Virus record (IMG/VR): IMGVR_UViG_3300046740_000062
Coordinates: 1 to 23,134 of that record
DNA: 23,134 nucleotides
Source of the DNA: a virus
Strand: one strand, 5' to 3'
Positions 7,416-14,071 of this stretch are shown here, one piece after another. Both the position numbers and the translations under genes were made by a program. The notes beneath the pieces are model-generated. The model had not been told where the DNA came from, made no database searches, and saw only the letters and a list, made by a program, of their open reading frames with translations. Each line of letters starts with the position of its first letter. The first letter of the stretch is position 1.

Positions 7416-8123
7416 TCACGCCACCTTGTCCGGGCGACATTCCGTCGCCATTCGCACCAGCGTCTTGCGGCTGTTCTTGCCCTGCGGCGGGAAGCCGGTA
7501 TGCGTGGTGACGTACTCCTTGAGCTGGTCGTCGGTCATTCCGGCAAACTCGCCTTCATCGATCTCGCGAGATTTCTTCGCCTGCATGTCCTCCTCGAGCA
7601 CGGCATTGCGGGCGCGCAACGCTTCCAGCTCGGCCTGCATCTGCTTGGTGGGAGCGGAAGCCTTACCCTCCTCGATGTAGGACATCGCCGCGTTCTTCAT
7701 GTCCCGGCCGCCGGGGCCAAGGTTCTTCAGCTCGGCGCCCTCGACGTCAGCCAGCGCCTCGACGGTATAGATGTTCTGCGCCTTCAGTTCCGCTCGCCGG
7801 CCGTCGGTCAAAAACCGCGCATGCTCAAGCGGCGTTCCGCTCTTGGTCTGGGCGGCGGATGCCTTGAATTGGCGGTACTGATGCGAGAAGCGTTCCGCGT
7901 AGCTCTGCTTGACCTGCTCTCCGCTGTCGGGGTCGAGCACCCAGCGTGCGAACTCGTTGGCGGGAAATACCTTGACGTCACGCGATCCCGGCGCGCGGAT
8001 TTCGCACACCTCCATGTCGTCGAAGATCGGGCGACCCTCGGCAAGCGTCTTGGCGGCGTTCTTGACGGCGAAGTATTTGAACAGGACGACAAGTACGTCG
8101 TCTGGATCTCGATAGGCGGGCAT
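7416..8123 (-). CDS. Conserved phage protein with helix-hairpin-helix-like and coiled-coil segments
   Basis: The ATG at 8123 (MPAYRDPDD) has AGGAA about 6 nt upstream, giving 235 aa. Residues 1-110 include KYFAVKNAAKTLAEGRPIFD and VFPANEFARWV. Residues about 111-150 (RAELKAQNIYTVEALADVEG, then LKNLGPGGRDMKNAA) resemble tandem helix-hairpin-helix segments. Residues about 158-185 form a short coiled coil. Residues about 195-228 (MTDDQLKEYVTTHTGFPPQG, then SRKTLVRMA) look like a LEM/SAP-type helical motif. I recall similar proteins beside capsid genes in many proteobacterial phages. Possible roles are head completion or a DNA-binding virion protein; none is demonstrated by the sequence. Confidence 0.75.
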   Translation of the reverse strand: MPAYRDPDDVLVVLFKYFAVKNAAKTLAEGRPIFDDMEVCEIRAPGSRDVKVFPANEFARWVLDPDSGEQVKQSYAERFSHQYRQFKASAAQTKSGTPLEHARFLTDGRRAELKAQNIYTVEALADVEGAELKNLGPGGRDMKNAAMSYIEEGKASAPTKQMQAELEALRARNAVLEEDMQAKKSREIDEGEFAGMTDDQLKEYVTTHTGFPPQGKNSRKTLVRMATECRPDKVA

Positions 8124-8217
8124 GGATATTTCCTTCCTTCTGGTTGAGGTCCGAAGCCGCATTCGCGGAAGGAAGGCATTTTACCTACACGTCTGCGGCT
8201 CCGGGTTACTCGACAAA

Positions 8218-8235
8218 CCTGATAGTGGGATCAGG
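8218..8235. other. Short hairpin at the end of the capsid gene (weak)
   Basis: A 6-bp perfect inverted repeat, CCTGAT and ATCAGG, with a 6-nt loop spans the stop codon of the major capsid gene. On the minus strand it is followed by TTTGT, so it could be a leaky terminator or a 3'-end stabiliser of capsid mRNA. The stem is short and chance is a fair explanation. The rest of the 107-bp gap (8124-8230) shows only the ribosome-binding site of the next gene. Confidence 0.25.
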
Positions 8236-9250
8236 CCGCCGGGTTGCTGTCGTACATGCGCCAGTTGAATAGCGGATTGGTTTGCGTGAGTTCTCCCATC
8301 CACCCAATGAACTGAGCTACCGCATCCTTGTCTATGGGCATCTGTCCGCCTTCATCGAACAGCTTGTCAAAATTTCTGTTGGGATGATAACGAAGCCGGA
8401 GTGTATCCGTATTGAGCCCAAAGGTAGTGTTCGCTGGCATGTTTGATCCGATGCCGCCATCCAACACAATCTCGGCCCGCTTTCCACCGCCGATGTATTC
8501 GAGGGCACTAAAGCCCAATTTCCCAAGTGAGGTTTCATTCTGCTGCCTCTGGATGGCAATCGTCGCTGCGTCATACGCCGCGTAGTGCTCTGGCGACATG
8601 ATCAGGAGATCAGCGTAGTCGCGACCGCGCGATTGCTTGGTCATCACATAGTTGAGCATCGGTCGGATAGTGGTCGAACTGACCTGCGTGGCACCCGACA
8701 GAAAACTGTTGGCGTCATAGAGCGCCGTGCGCCAGATCGTGGCGTTGGCACGATCGATACCGCCGTACACGCCGGTGGTGTTCGCAATCGGCACTGCGGT
8801 GGCCAGCCCCGTGATCTGCTTGTTGCCGTTGGCGGTGCCGTCCGAATAGATACCCTGATCCATGGCATCTTCCAGCGCCTTCTCAGCGGCTTCCAGATAT
8901 GACTGGAAAACATCGAGCAGCTGTGCATCGCCTTCGTTGTTGAGGATTTCCTGCATCGACAGGATGATAGGAACGACGACCATCTTCGGATCGAAGAACG
9001 CATCGTTGAACAGATCGATCGCAGGGTTGAGCAACTGATCGTATCCGGAATACCACTGCGCAGAATTTTTTCCTATCTGCAATGTCTGGCGAATTTTGGG
9101 ACCGGAGTAAGTCTGCCAGAGGCCTTTTCTCTTCATCACCGCCAGCAGCGCATTGTTGTTGCTGACGAGATCCTGATAGCCGGTCGAGCGGTCCTCGACG
9201 GCCATGCTTAAAATCTGCTGATAGGCAGCATTGGTTGTTACGTTGGGCAT
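8231..9250 (-). CDS. Major capsid protein (HK97-fold family)
   Basis: The protein is 339 aa. The ATG has GGAGAG about 6 nt upstream. It starts right after the scaffold gene, the normal place for the capsid protein, and has the features of a phage capsid: an N-terminal arm (MPNVTTNAAYQQILSMAVED), then QWYSGYDQLLNPAIDLFNDA, a long spine-helix-like segment (LLDVFQSYLEAAEKALEDAM), VYGGIDRANATIWRTALYDA, and a C-terminal segment that is repeatedly found in this family (LIMSPEHYAAYDAA, then FNWRMYDSNPAA). No protease domain is fused to it, and no separate prohead protease gene is visible nearby, so maturation by the separate scaffold protein is likely. The fold is inferred by family resemblance. Confidence 0.85.
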   Translation of the reverse strand: MPNVTTNAAYQQILSMAVEDRSTGYQDLVSNNNALLAVMKRKGLWQTYSGPKIRQTLQIGKNSAQWYSGYDQLLNPAIDLFNDAFFDPKMVVVPIILSMQEILNNEGDAQLLDVFQSYLEAAEKALEDAMDQGIYSDGTANGNKQITGLATAVPIANTTGVYGGIDRANATIWRTALYDANSFLSGATQVSSTTIRPMLNYVMTKQSRGRDYADLLIMSPEHYAAYDAATIAIQRQQNETSLGKLGFSALEYIGGGKRAEIVLDGGIGSNMPANTTFGLNTDTLRLRYHPNRNFDKLFDEGGQMPIDKDAVAQFIGWMGELTQTNPLFNWRMYDSNPAA

Positions 9251-9276
9251 AGGCGCCTCTCCACTGTGGGTTCAGA

Positions 9277-10563
9277 TCAGTGCGATCCGTTCAAACGCGA
9301 CATGGCGTTCCTGACGGCATCGCGTGCGGTTGGGCTGGCTTCCTTGGTTCGCCTCGACGCTCCGTTTGAGGGAGCCACGTCGGGATAACCGTGGATGGAC
9401 CTGTCCGTGGGTCGGGTCTGAGCCGGTGTGGAGCGGGTCTGAGCCGCGTGTGTGGCAGGCTGGAGCCGGTCTGCCCTTCGATACGCTGTTTCGAGATCGA
9501 ACCCCAACTTGAGTTCTTGCTCGATCAGCGTCCCCAATTCGTCAAATCGCGGATGGCTGTTGGCGAATTGATCGACAGCCGATCGCGTGTAGCTGAACTG
9601 CTGCTGAGTATGCATCTGTTGCAGGGTCTGTTTCAAGCCGGTAATTTCCTGATGCAGCGCCCCGATCTGATGCTGGGCGGCGTTCTGCTGGTTGCCCTGC
9701 TTCATCATCGCGAGCTGTTCCGGCGACTGGCTCAGGACGTAGTAGGCGATGTCGCGCAGATCCGCCTTGCCGGTGCCGTCCGGTTTCTGGATGTTCAGGT
9801 TGCTGACGATGACGTCCAGCCCGCCGATCGGATCGGCGCGCAGCTTCTGCTCCATGGTGACGTAGTTATTGAGCGCCCGCTCCAGCGTGGTGCCGTGCTT
9901 GGTCGCCATCTCGTGGTATTGCTTGATCGGCTTGAAGGCGTCGATGTCGTTCTTGTAGTAGGTGTAGGCCTTGGTGAACTCGGACTGCCAGCGGTGGACG
10001 TCGCCGCGCACGCTTTCCGGGGTGTCGGCCCAGTCGCGCCGCGCCCGCTCGGAAATCCGCACCGGCGGCTCGGCGTAGGGCGCGTGCGGCGGTAACTGCT
10101 TGTATTTGCTTGGGGCATTCTGGGCATCTTGGGCGTGCCCAACTTGCCCGGTTTGCCCGTCCTGCCGCTGCCGGGGGGCAAATTGTCCCCTTTCGTTGCG
10201 GTCGCCCTTTGCCTGCGGCTGGTCGTCGGGCCGCTTCTTGAGATCCAGCTTGGGTGTCTCCTCGGGCGGCTGGTTATGACCCAGTCTGGCCTCCGCCGGC
10301 TTGGGCGCGCCCCGCTGGGCAGGCTTAACGTCCCGCGCCTTGGCGGGGTCGTTGGCGCGGTCGAACGCCTTCTGGATGGCCTCCCGCGCGCTCTCGGAGC
10401 GGCTTTGCGGGCGGTGCTCACTGCCCTTGAGATCGCCTACCGGCGCCGTGCCGGCCTGCGGCCCTACCGGGTTAGGCTGGTTGGTGGGGTTCTGGTTGAT
10501 TTGCACCTCGTTGGAGGCGGACGGTGGCGCACCGCTCGGCGGCGCAACGGTGACGTCTGACAT
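9277..10563 (-). CDS. Scaffolding protein
   Basis: The protein is 428 aa. The ATG has GGAGAG about 6 nt upstream. The N-terminal about 150 residues are disordered and rich in Gln, Pro, Lys and Asp. A helical core follows: RISERARRDWADTPESVRGD, WQSEFTKAYTYYKNDIDAFK, the coiled-coil stretch HQIGALHQEITGLKQTLQQM, and FANSHPRFDELGTLIEQELK. The C-terminus is again disordered and basic. High charge, coiled coil and a position just upstream of the major capsid gene are what is expected of the protein that templates procapsid assembly and leaves before DNA filling. No catalytic Ser/His/Asp protease signature was seen. A hairpin and direct repeats sit immediately upstream, making this gene a likely point of separate regulation. 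Confidence 0.8.
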   Translation of the reverse strand: MSDVTVAPPSGAPPSASNEVQINQNPTNQPNPVGPQAGTAPVGDLKGSEHRPQSRSESAREAIQKAFDRANDPAKARDVKPAQRGAPKPAEARLGHNQPPEETPKLDLKKRPDDQPQAKGDRNERGQFAPRQRQDGQTGQVGHAQDAQNAPSKYKQLPPHAPYAEPPVRISERARRDWADTPESVRGDVHRWQSEFTKAYTYYKNDIDAFKPIKQYHEMATKHGTTLERALNNYVTMEQKLRADPIGGLDVIVSNLNIQKPDGTGKADLRDIAYYVLSQSPEQLAMMKQGNQQNAAQHQIGALHQEITGLKQTLQQMHTQQQFSYTRSAVDQFANSHPRFDELGTLIEQELKLGFDLETAYRRADRLQPATHAAQTRSTPAQTRPTDRSIHGYPDVAPSNGASRRTKEASPTARDAVRNAMSRLNGSH

Positions 10564-10577
10564 GGAACTCTCCCTTC

Positions 10578-10600
10578 AGTACGGACAGACTGTCCGTACT
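10578..10600. promoter_or_regulatory. Perfect 10-bp palindrome with 3-nt loop upstream of the scaffold gene
   Basis: The arms AGTACGGACA (10578-10587) and TGTCCGTACT (10591-10600) flank the loop GAC. The palindrome ends 14 nt before the scaffold ATG, just upstream of its GGAGAG site. On the plus strand it is followed by four Ts, on the minus strand (transcript direction) by GAAGGG, so it is a poor terminator for the late operon. The inner 7-bp arms (ACGGACA and TGTCCGT) and the 3-nt spacing recur at 19581-19605. It could be an operator, an RNA hairpin affecting scaffold translation, or an RNA processing site. Confidence 0.6.
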
Positions 10601-10603
10601 TTT

Positions 10604-10650
10604 ACAACTTGCACTATTTTGCGCAGTTTTGCGCACAACTTGCACTATTT
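10604..10650. repeat. 16-bp direct repeats and short tandem repeat upstream of the scaffold gene
   Basis: ACAACTTGCACTATTT occurs twice, at 10604-10619 and 10635-10650, 31 bp apart. Between and partly overlapping them, TTTTGCGCA occurs in tandem (10617-10625 and 10627-10635). The right copy overlaps the last codons and stop of the 48-aa upstream gene. With the palindrome at 10578-10600 this makes a compact repeat-dense control region of about 75 bp. No convincing sigma70 promoter is seen in it. Confidence 0.6.
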
Positions 10651-10791
10651 GCGTTTTGCCGGTTTGGCGGCCTTGTCGGCGCGCTCAAACTCGCGCGCCA
10701 CCTTCTGTGGAACTCCAACTTTTTTTGCAAACTTTGGATTATGCGCTGCGGCACGCATCAAGTTGCGCTGAGCCTTACTCTTGCTAGGCAT
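10645..10791 (-). CDS. Small basic conserved phage protein (DUF3008-like)
   Basis: This 48-aa protein uses the ATG at 10791, which has GGAGG 5 nt upstream. The sequence starts MPSKSKAQRNLMRAAAHNPK and continues FAKKVGVPQKVAREF. It is very similar, from memory, to a widespread family of tiny phage and bacterial proteins (DUF3008) with the pattern KSKAQ..FM.AAAHNP.FAKK.G.P..VA.EF. Function is unknown; it is basic, helical and usually found near capsid genes. The longer reading from 10833 would run into the previous gene and lacks a ribosome-binding site. Confidence 0.85.
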   Translation of the reverse strand: MPSKSKAQRNLMRAAAHNPKFAKKVGVPQKVAREFERADKAAKPAKRK

Positions 10792-10792
10792 C

Positions 10793-11113
10793 TCATCCTC
10801 CCCTGACTTTGGCCACGGCTTTCCGGACCGCATTGATCCGCGCCTGCTTGGCTTCCTTGGTGCTCGATGCCCGCACCACTTTATGCGTCAGCTTCTCGGT
10901 TCCCACTTCCGTCAGCCCCAGCTGGCGGCCTACCCGGCGGAATGCGCTTTTGGACGTGTAGAACCTGCCATCGACCTGCTCGGTCGGCGGCATGATGTCG
11001 CTGATCACACCCGGCATCGGCAAATCGGAGCGTAAATCGAAGCACTCTTTTAATCGTGACGCCCTTTTCACGCGCCAGCGCCCCGGTTCAACTTCTTCCA
11101 GCTCGACGCTCAT
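10793..11113 (-). CDS. Conserved hypothetical phage protein
   Basis: The protein is 106 aa. The ATG at 11113 overlaps the stop of the preceding gene (ATGA); a longer in-frame extension to 11362 lies wholly over that gene and is rejected. The segment ISDIMPPTEQVDGRFYTSKS, continuing FRRVGRQLGLTEVGTEK, is a pattern I recall from small proteins next to capsid and portal genes in many phages (DI..Y.....G..I.SRS.HR..L+..G..EVG.E). The C-terminal 40 residues are basic (Arg/Lys-rich). A virion or assembly role is possible from position; the function is not known. Confidence 0.75.
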   Translation of the reverse strand: MSVELEEVEPGRWRVKRASRLKECFDLRSDLPMPGVISDIMPPTEQVDGRFYTSKSAFRRVGRQLGLTEVGTEKLTHKVVRASSTKEAKQARINAVRKAVAKVRGG

Positions 11114-11304
11114 TTCGGGTGCTTGTCTCCGTTGGTTGCCACAACGAGGTAAACCACCGGTTGGCCGTAGGTCGTCACCTTGGTGACCGGCGACCCCTTG
11201 CCGGCCGCCGCCTCGGTCACTGCCCTGCCAAAACCCGGCATAGTTGCCGTCACGTCCACCACGGGACGGCCGCCGCTGGCTACGGTCACCACTGGTTCCG
11301 CCAT
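11110..11304 (-). CDS. Small structural-region protein of unknown function
   Basis: This 64-aa protein has an ATG with GGAG about 7 nt upstream and lies 2 nt after the preceding stop. The composition is that of a small beta-rich protein (MAEPVVTVASGGRPVVDVTA, then VTTYGQPVVYLVVA). Two related strands, GGRPVVDVT and YGQPVVYLV, look like an internal repeat of about 35 residues. I recall similar small proteins in the head gene region of related phages, but no function. It lies between an IPT-domain protein and the scaffold block, so a minor head component is the simplest guess. Confidence 0.7.
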   Translation of the reverse strand: MAEPVVTVASGGRPVVDVTATMPGFGRAVTEAAAGKGSPVTKVTTYGQPVVYLVVATNGDKHPK

Positions 11305-11306
11305 GG

Positions 11307-11756
11307 CTATCTCCGTTTGCGTTTAGTCGTGGTGGCGCCCACGGCCGTGAACTCGAAATCAACCGGGTCGGAGGCTTCCGGCCCGTTCTTGACCTGCACC
11401 TCGACCACTACCGGCTCCGCCCACAGCGACGGCTTGACGCCGGTCGAGAGCGTCTTGGCGTCAGGGTCGAACGTCGTTGGCTCGTCGTGTCCGGCGAAGT
11501 GGATCACACTGTCACCGAAGAAGTTTTCCCCGGCGACCACCAGCGTGAAATCAGGATCCCCGATCGCGCAGGCGTCCGGTTCGATCGACGTGATCGACGG
11601 CTTGGGCACCACCGTGCCCTGCGGCAGCGGCAGCGACACCGTCTGCGGCTCGTTGATGCTGCCAGTGAACGGAAACGCGGGCGGAGCAGGCTCCGCCGCC
11701 TTGGGTGCAACTTGCTGCGCGACTTCGTGCTCGTCGTTGTGTTTTTTCGTTGTCAT
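11307..11756 (-). CDS. IPT/TIG Ig-fold protein 2 (candidate head decoration)
   Basis: The protein is 149 aa. The ATG at 11756 overlaps the preceding stop (ATGA). After a charged, Pro-rich linker (residues 1-50) there is one IPT/TIG-like Ig domain at about residues 51-138: PKPSITSIEPDACAIGDPDF, TLVVAGENFFGDSVIHFAGH, a SLWAEPVVVEVQVKNG strand pair, and DPVDFEFTAV. The pattern P.I.si.P......g...l.v.G.nF...s.v.f.g is typical of the family. The tail TTKRKRR is strongly basic. Ig-like domains on phage virions usually decorate capsids or tails and bind host glycans loosely; position in the head block favours a capsid decoration role. This is inference. Confidence 0.75.
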   Translation of the reverse strand: MTTKKHNDEHEVAQQVAPKAAEPAPPAFPFTGSINEPQTVSLPLPQGTVVPKPSITSIEPDACAIGDPDFTLVVAGENFFGDSVIHFAGHDEPTTFDPDAKTLSTGVKPSLWAEPVVVEVQVKNGPEASDPVDFEFTAVGATTTKRKRR

Positions 11757-12580
11757 GTGAAGGTCCAGTTCTGCGTTGCGGTGGTGACGACACCACCGGT
11801 GATGACGTAGACCGGCCAAGTGCCCGCCGTAGCTCTCTTGGGCGTCGTCGCCGTGATGCTGGTCGCGGACACCCATGTCGTCGGATACGAAATACCGTTG
11901 ACCCAGAGCACGCTCTGCCGGGTGAAACCGGTGCCGGTCGCCGTGCAGGTGCCGTTGCCGCCGCCAGAGGCGATCGAGGCGATCGAAGTCAACGTCGGGT
12001 TGGTGGCTGGCGACAAGCTCGAGGCGTGCAGGCTGTTGGGCGACACTGGCGCGCCGGCGTCGGTGGTGGCCTTCACCAGCACCGGCCCGGCACTCACCAT
12101 CTTGTTGGTGTCGAGCGCATTGCCGCTCGGGTAGGTGTAGTTGACGTTGTTGGGTCCGGTGGACGACAGCTCCGTGCCTGCGCCTTCATGCGCGAGGCTG
12201 GTGCTTGCCGGGACCGTGCCGTTGGCAACGCCCGGCCAAGTGCCCGGCGTGCCTGCGGTCGATCCCGATGGGTTGCCGGTGCCGCCGGCGGTGTCCGCAG
12301 ACCCCGACGCCAGTGCCGCCGTGTTGGTGGCAAACACGATGCCGGACGCCGCGCTGCCGTCATCGAAGAACGGCGGCGGGTTGACCACGGCAGACCACAG
12401 ACCGGCTGGCGCGGGCGGTCCGCCACTGGAGCCGCCAGCGTTGGCGAGGCCAATGCCGACGTAGTTGAGATAGGTCAGCTTGGTGTAGTTGGGCACGTTG
12501 GGCGGCGTGGCGCCCGTGCAGGCCATATTTGTGGGCGGCGTCGGATTGGGCGCGGTCACGGTAGCTGCGGATTGGGCCAT
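11753..12580 (-). CDS. IPT/TIG Ig-fold protein 1 (candidate head or fibre decoration)
   Basis: The protein is 275 aa. The ATG at 12580 has GAGGAG 5 nt upstream; an in-frame extension to 12679 lies over the preceding gene. Residues 1-190 are Ala/Gly/Thr/Ser/Pro-rich and beta-like with an unusually high Asn content, and have no family I recognise. Residues about 194-275 form an IPT/TIG domain: NPTLTSIASIASGGGNGTC, TGTGFTRQSVLWVNGISYPT and TWVSATSITATTPKRATAG, with the expected G.gF...s.v..ng...T.wvsaT.i.a..P pattern. It is followed directly by a second IPT-domain gene. The pair probably makes surface projections of the virion; whether head or tail cannot be told. Confidence 0.75.
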   Translation of the reverse strand: MAQSAATVTAPNPTPPTNMACTGATPPNVPNYTKLTYLNYVGIGLANAGGSSGGPPAPAGLWSAVVNPPPFFDDGSAASGIVFATNTAALASGSADTAGGTGNPSGSTAGTPGTWPGVANGTVPASTSLAHEGAGTELSSTGPNNVNYTYPSGNALDTNKMVSAGPVLVKATTDAGAPVSPNSLHASSLSPATNPTLTSIASIASGGGNGTCTATGTGFTRQSVLWVNGISYPTTWVSATSITATTPKRATAGTWPVYVITGGVVTTATQNWTFT

Positions 12581-12591
12581 GCTTCTCTCCT

Positions 12592-14070
12592 CTAGGGTTG
12601 GTAATCGTCTTGCCGGGCGAGATTGCCCATCGCGGATACGCCGCCAATGCCGGCGAGCGGGATCTTGCCGCGCGACCACCAGTTCACGACTTTTTCGGGC
12701 GGGACGTTCAACGCCTTCGCCGTCGCGTCAATCTGGTCGTTCAGCAAATTGGTGATGGTCTTGGGCGGCGATTGCAGGCCGGTAATGCCGCCATACGAAA
12801 ACCAGCCGCCGGACTGCGCCTCGGCCGGCGCAATGCCTACCTTCTCGGCGGCGCGATACCACGGCTCCGTCATCGGCAGATATTCCGACTGACGCCGGAT
12901 GCCCTTCACCGTCTTGTCGCCCAGCGTGTCCGCAATGTCGCCGGGATCGACTGCGCGGAAACCATGTTCGCGATATTTGCCGTAAGCCGCATCCGACGTG
13001 AACCATCCTCGCGGTAACGAACCCGGCGCCACCTGATCCATCTCATAGAGTGTCGATCGGATGTTGTGCGTGTCGCCCGTGACGTCACGCAGATTGCCGG
13101 ACCAGTTTTCGCGGAACGTAAACGGCTTCGGATTTATCAGTGGGTTCTCGGCGCCGCGCGCAAACAGATCGGCCAGATTGACGTGCATGCCCATCATCGG
13201 GAAGCCCGGCGTATTGCCTTCCGCCGCATATCGCTCTGGCGTCAGCGGATTGCCACTCTCGCGCAAGTAACTCAAAAAACTAGAATTGCGCAGGTTAGGC
13301 GGTGTCTGCGTTCGCGGCGATGTCGCGGCTCCTTGCCCGGACCAGTTGCGCATAAACAGGTTGGCATCACCGATTGGCATCTCACCATAATTTTCAAGAC
13401 CACGAATAACCGGCCCCGTGTGGTAGAACTTCAGTCGCTCATCACCCGATCGCACCATCGGGTCGAGCCGCTCCGCAATGCGATTGGCGATCTCGTCAGT
13501 GTTCTGCACAATCGGCGCCGCGCGCTCGTTCAACGGCAGTTTCTCGCCGGGCAGCGGCCCCGGCAACTGGCCCTTGACCGATACCTGCGGTACCAGTGCC
13601 GTTGTCTCGCCATAGGCTTCCGGTGTGGTCTGGAATACTTCCCGCGTGGCCGTGGGCCATCCCTTGCGACCATACTCGCGCGCGGCAGCCAATACAGCAT
13701 TGATGTCGGATGGATCAGGATTAGCTCGCGAGACAATCGACGGAGCAAGTACATCGCCCATGGTATACAGCCCTCGGCCGGTCGGCATCTTAGTCGCCAA
13801 TCCACCGCCAGAAAACGACAACGCCATCCCCGTCGCCTTGTCGATGTCCTGCGGCGTGATCATGCCAGCTGCCGTCTGGTGCCCCCACAAATCAGATCCA
13901 GTCGCATCGGTCGGCTGATAATCGCGCTGCTGCGCCAGCGCGCCCATCGCGAACTTTCTGAGGTCTGCTTGTCCCAGATCCGTGACGGCAGGCGGCTCGA
14001 TCTGCGGCGCAATCGGAATGCCGAGATCGCTGTAGCCGTACTCATCCTGACGCGCCAGTTCGCCAACCAT
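12592..14070 (-). CDS. 492-aa protein with embedded unidentified (DUF7178-like?) domain and terminal short repeats
   Basis: The gene begins 1 nt after the portal stop. Residues 1-13, 42-53 and 481-492 hold copies of a G-x-L-A-R/Q-Q-x-x-Y motif (GELARQDEYGY, GALAQQRDYQP, GNLARQDDYQP). Residues about 212-460 appear to be one globular domain: RLKFYHTGPVIRGLENYGEM, then SPRTQTPPNLRN, NLRDVTGDTHNIRSTLYEMD, and VPPEKVVNWWSRGKIPL. From memory this sequence of motifs (FY.GP, SPRT, VT.DTH..R) resembles a domain of phage polyvalent proteins (DUF7178), compared to DNA-modifying or glycosylase-like folds; I am not sure. Polyvalent-type proteins are often injected with the DNA and act early in infection. 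Its position after the portal would suit a packaged protein. Confidence 0.65.
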   Translation of the reverse strand: MVGELARQDEYGYSDLGIPIAPQIEPPAVTDLGQADLRKFAMGALAQQRDYQPTDATGSDLWGHQTAAGMITPQDIDKATGMALSFSGGGLATKMPTGRGLYTMGDVLAPSIVSRANPDPSDINAVLAAAREYGRKGWPTATREVFQTTPEAYGETTALVPQVSVKGQLPGPLPGEKLPLNERAAPIVQNTDEIANRIAERLDPMVRSGDERLKFYHTGPVIRGLENYGEMPIGDANLFMRNWSGQGAATSPRTQTPPNLRNSSFLSYLRESGNPLTPERYAAEGNTPGFPMMGMHVNLADLFARGAENPLINPKPFTFRENWSGNLRDVTGDTHNIRSTLYEMDQVAPGSLPRGWFTSDAAYGKYREHGFRAVDPGDIADTLGDKTVKGIRRQSEYLPMTEPWYRAAEKVGIAPAEAQSGGWFSYGGITGLQSPPKTITNLLNDQIDATAKALNVPPEKVVNWWSRGKIPLAGIGGVSAMGNLARQDDYQP

Positions 14071-14071
14071 G

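Noticed and set aside
10601-10660. Sigma70 promoter upstream of the scaffold gene
   Set aside because: No -35/-10 pair with acceptable match and spacing; a phage-specific promoter remains possible.
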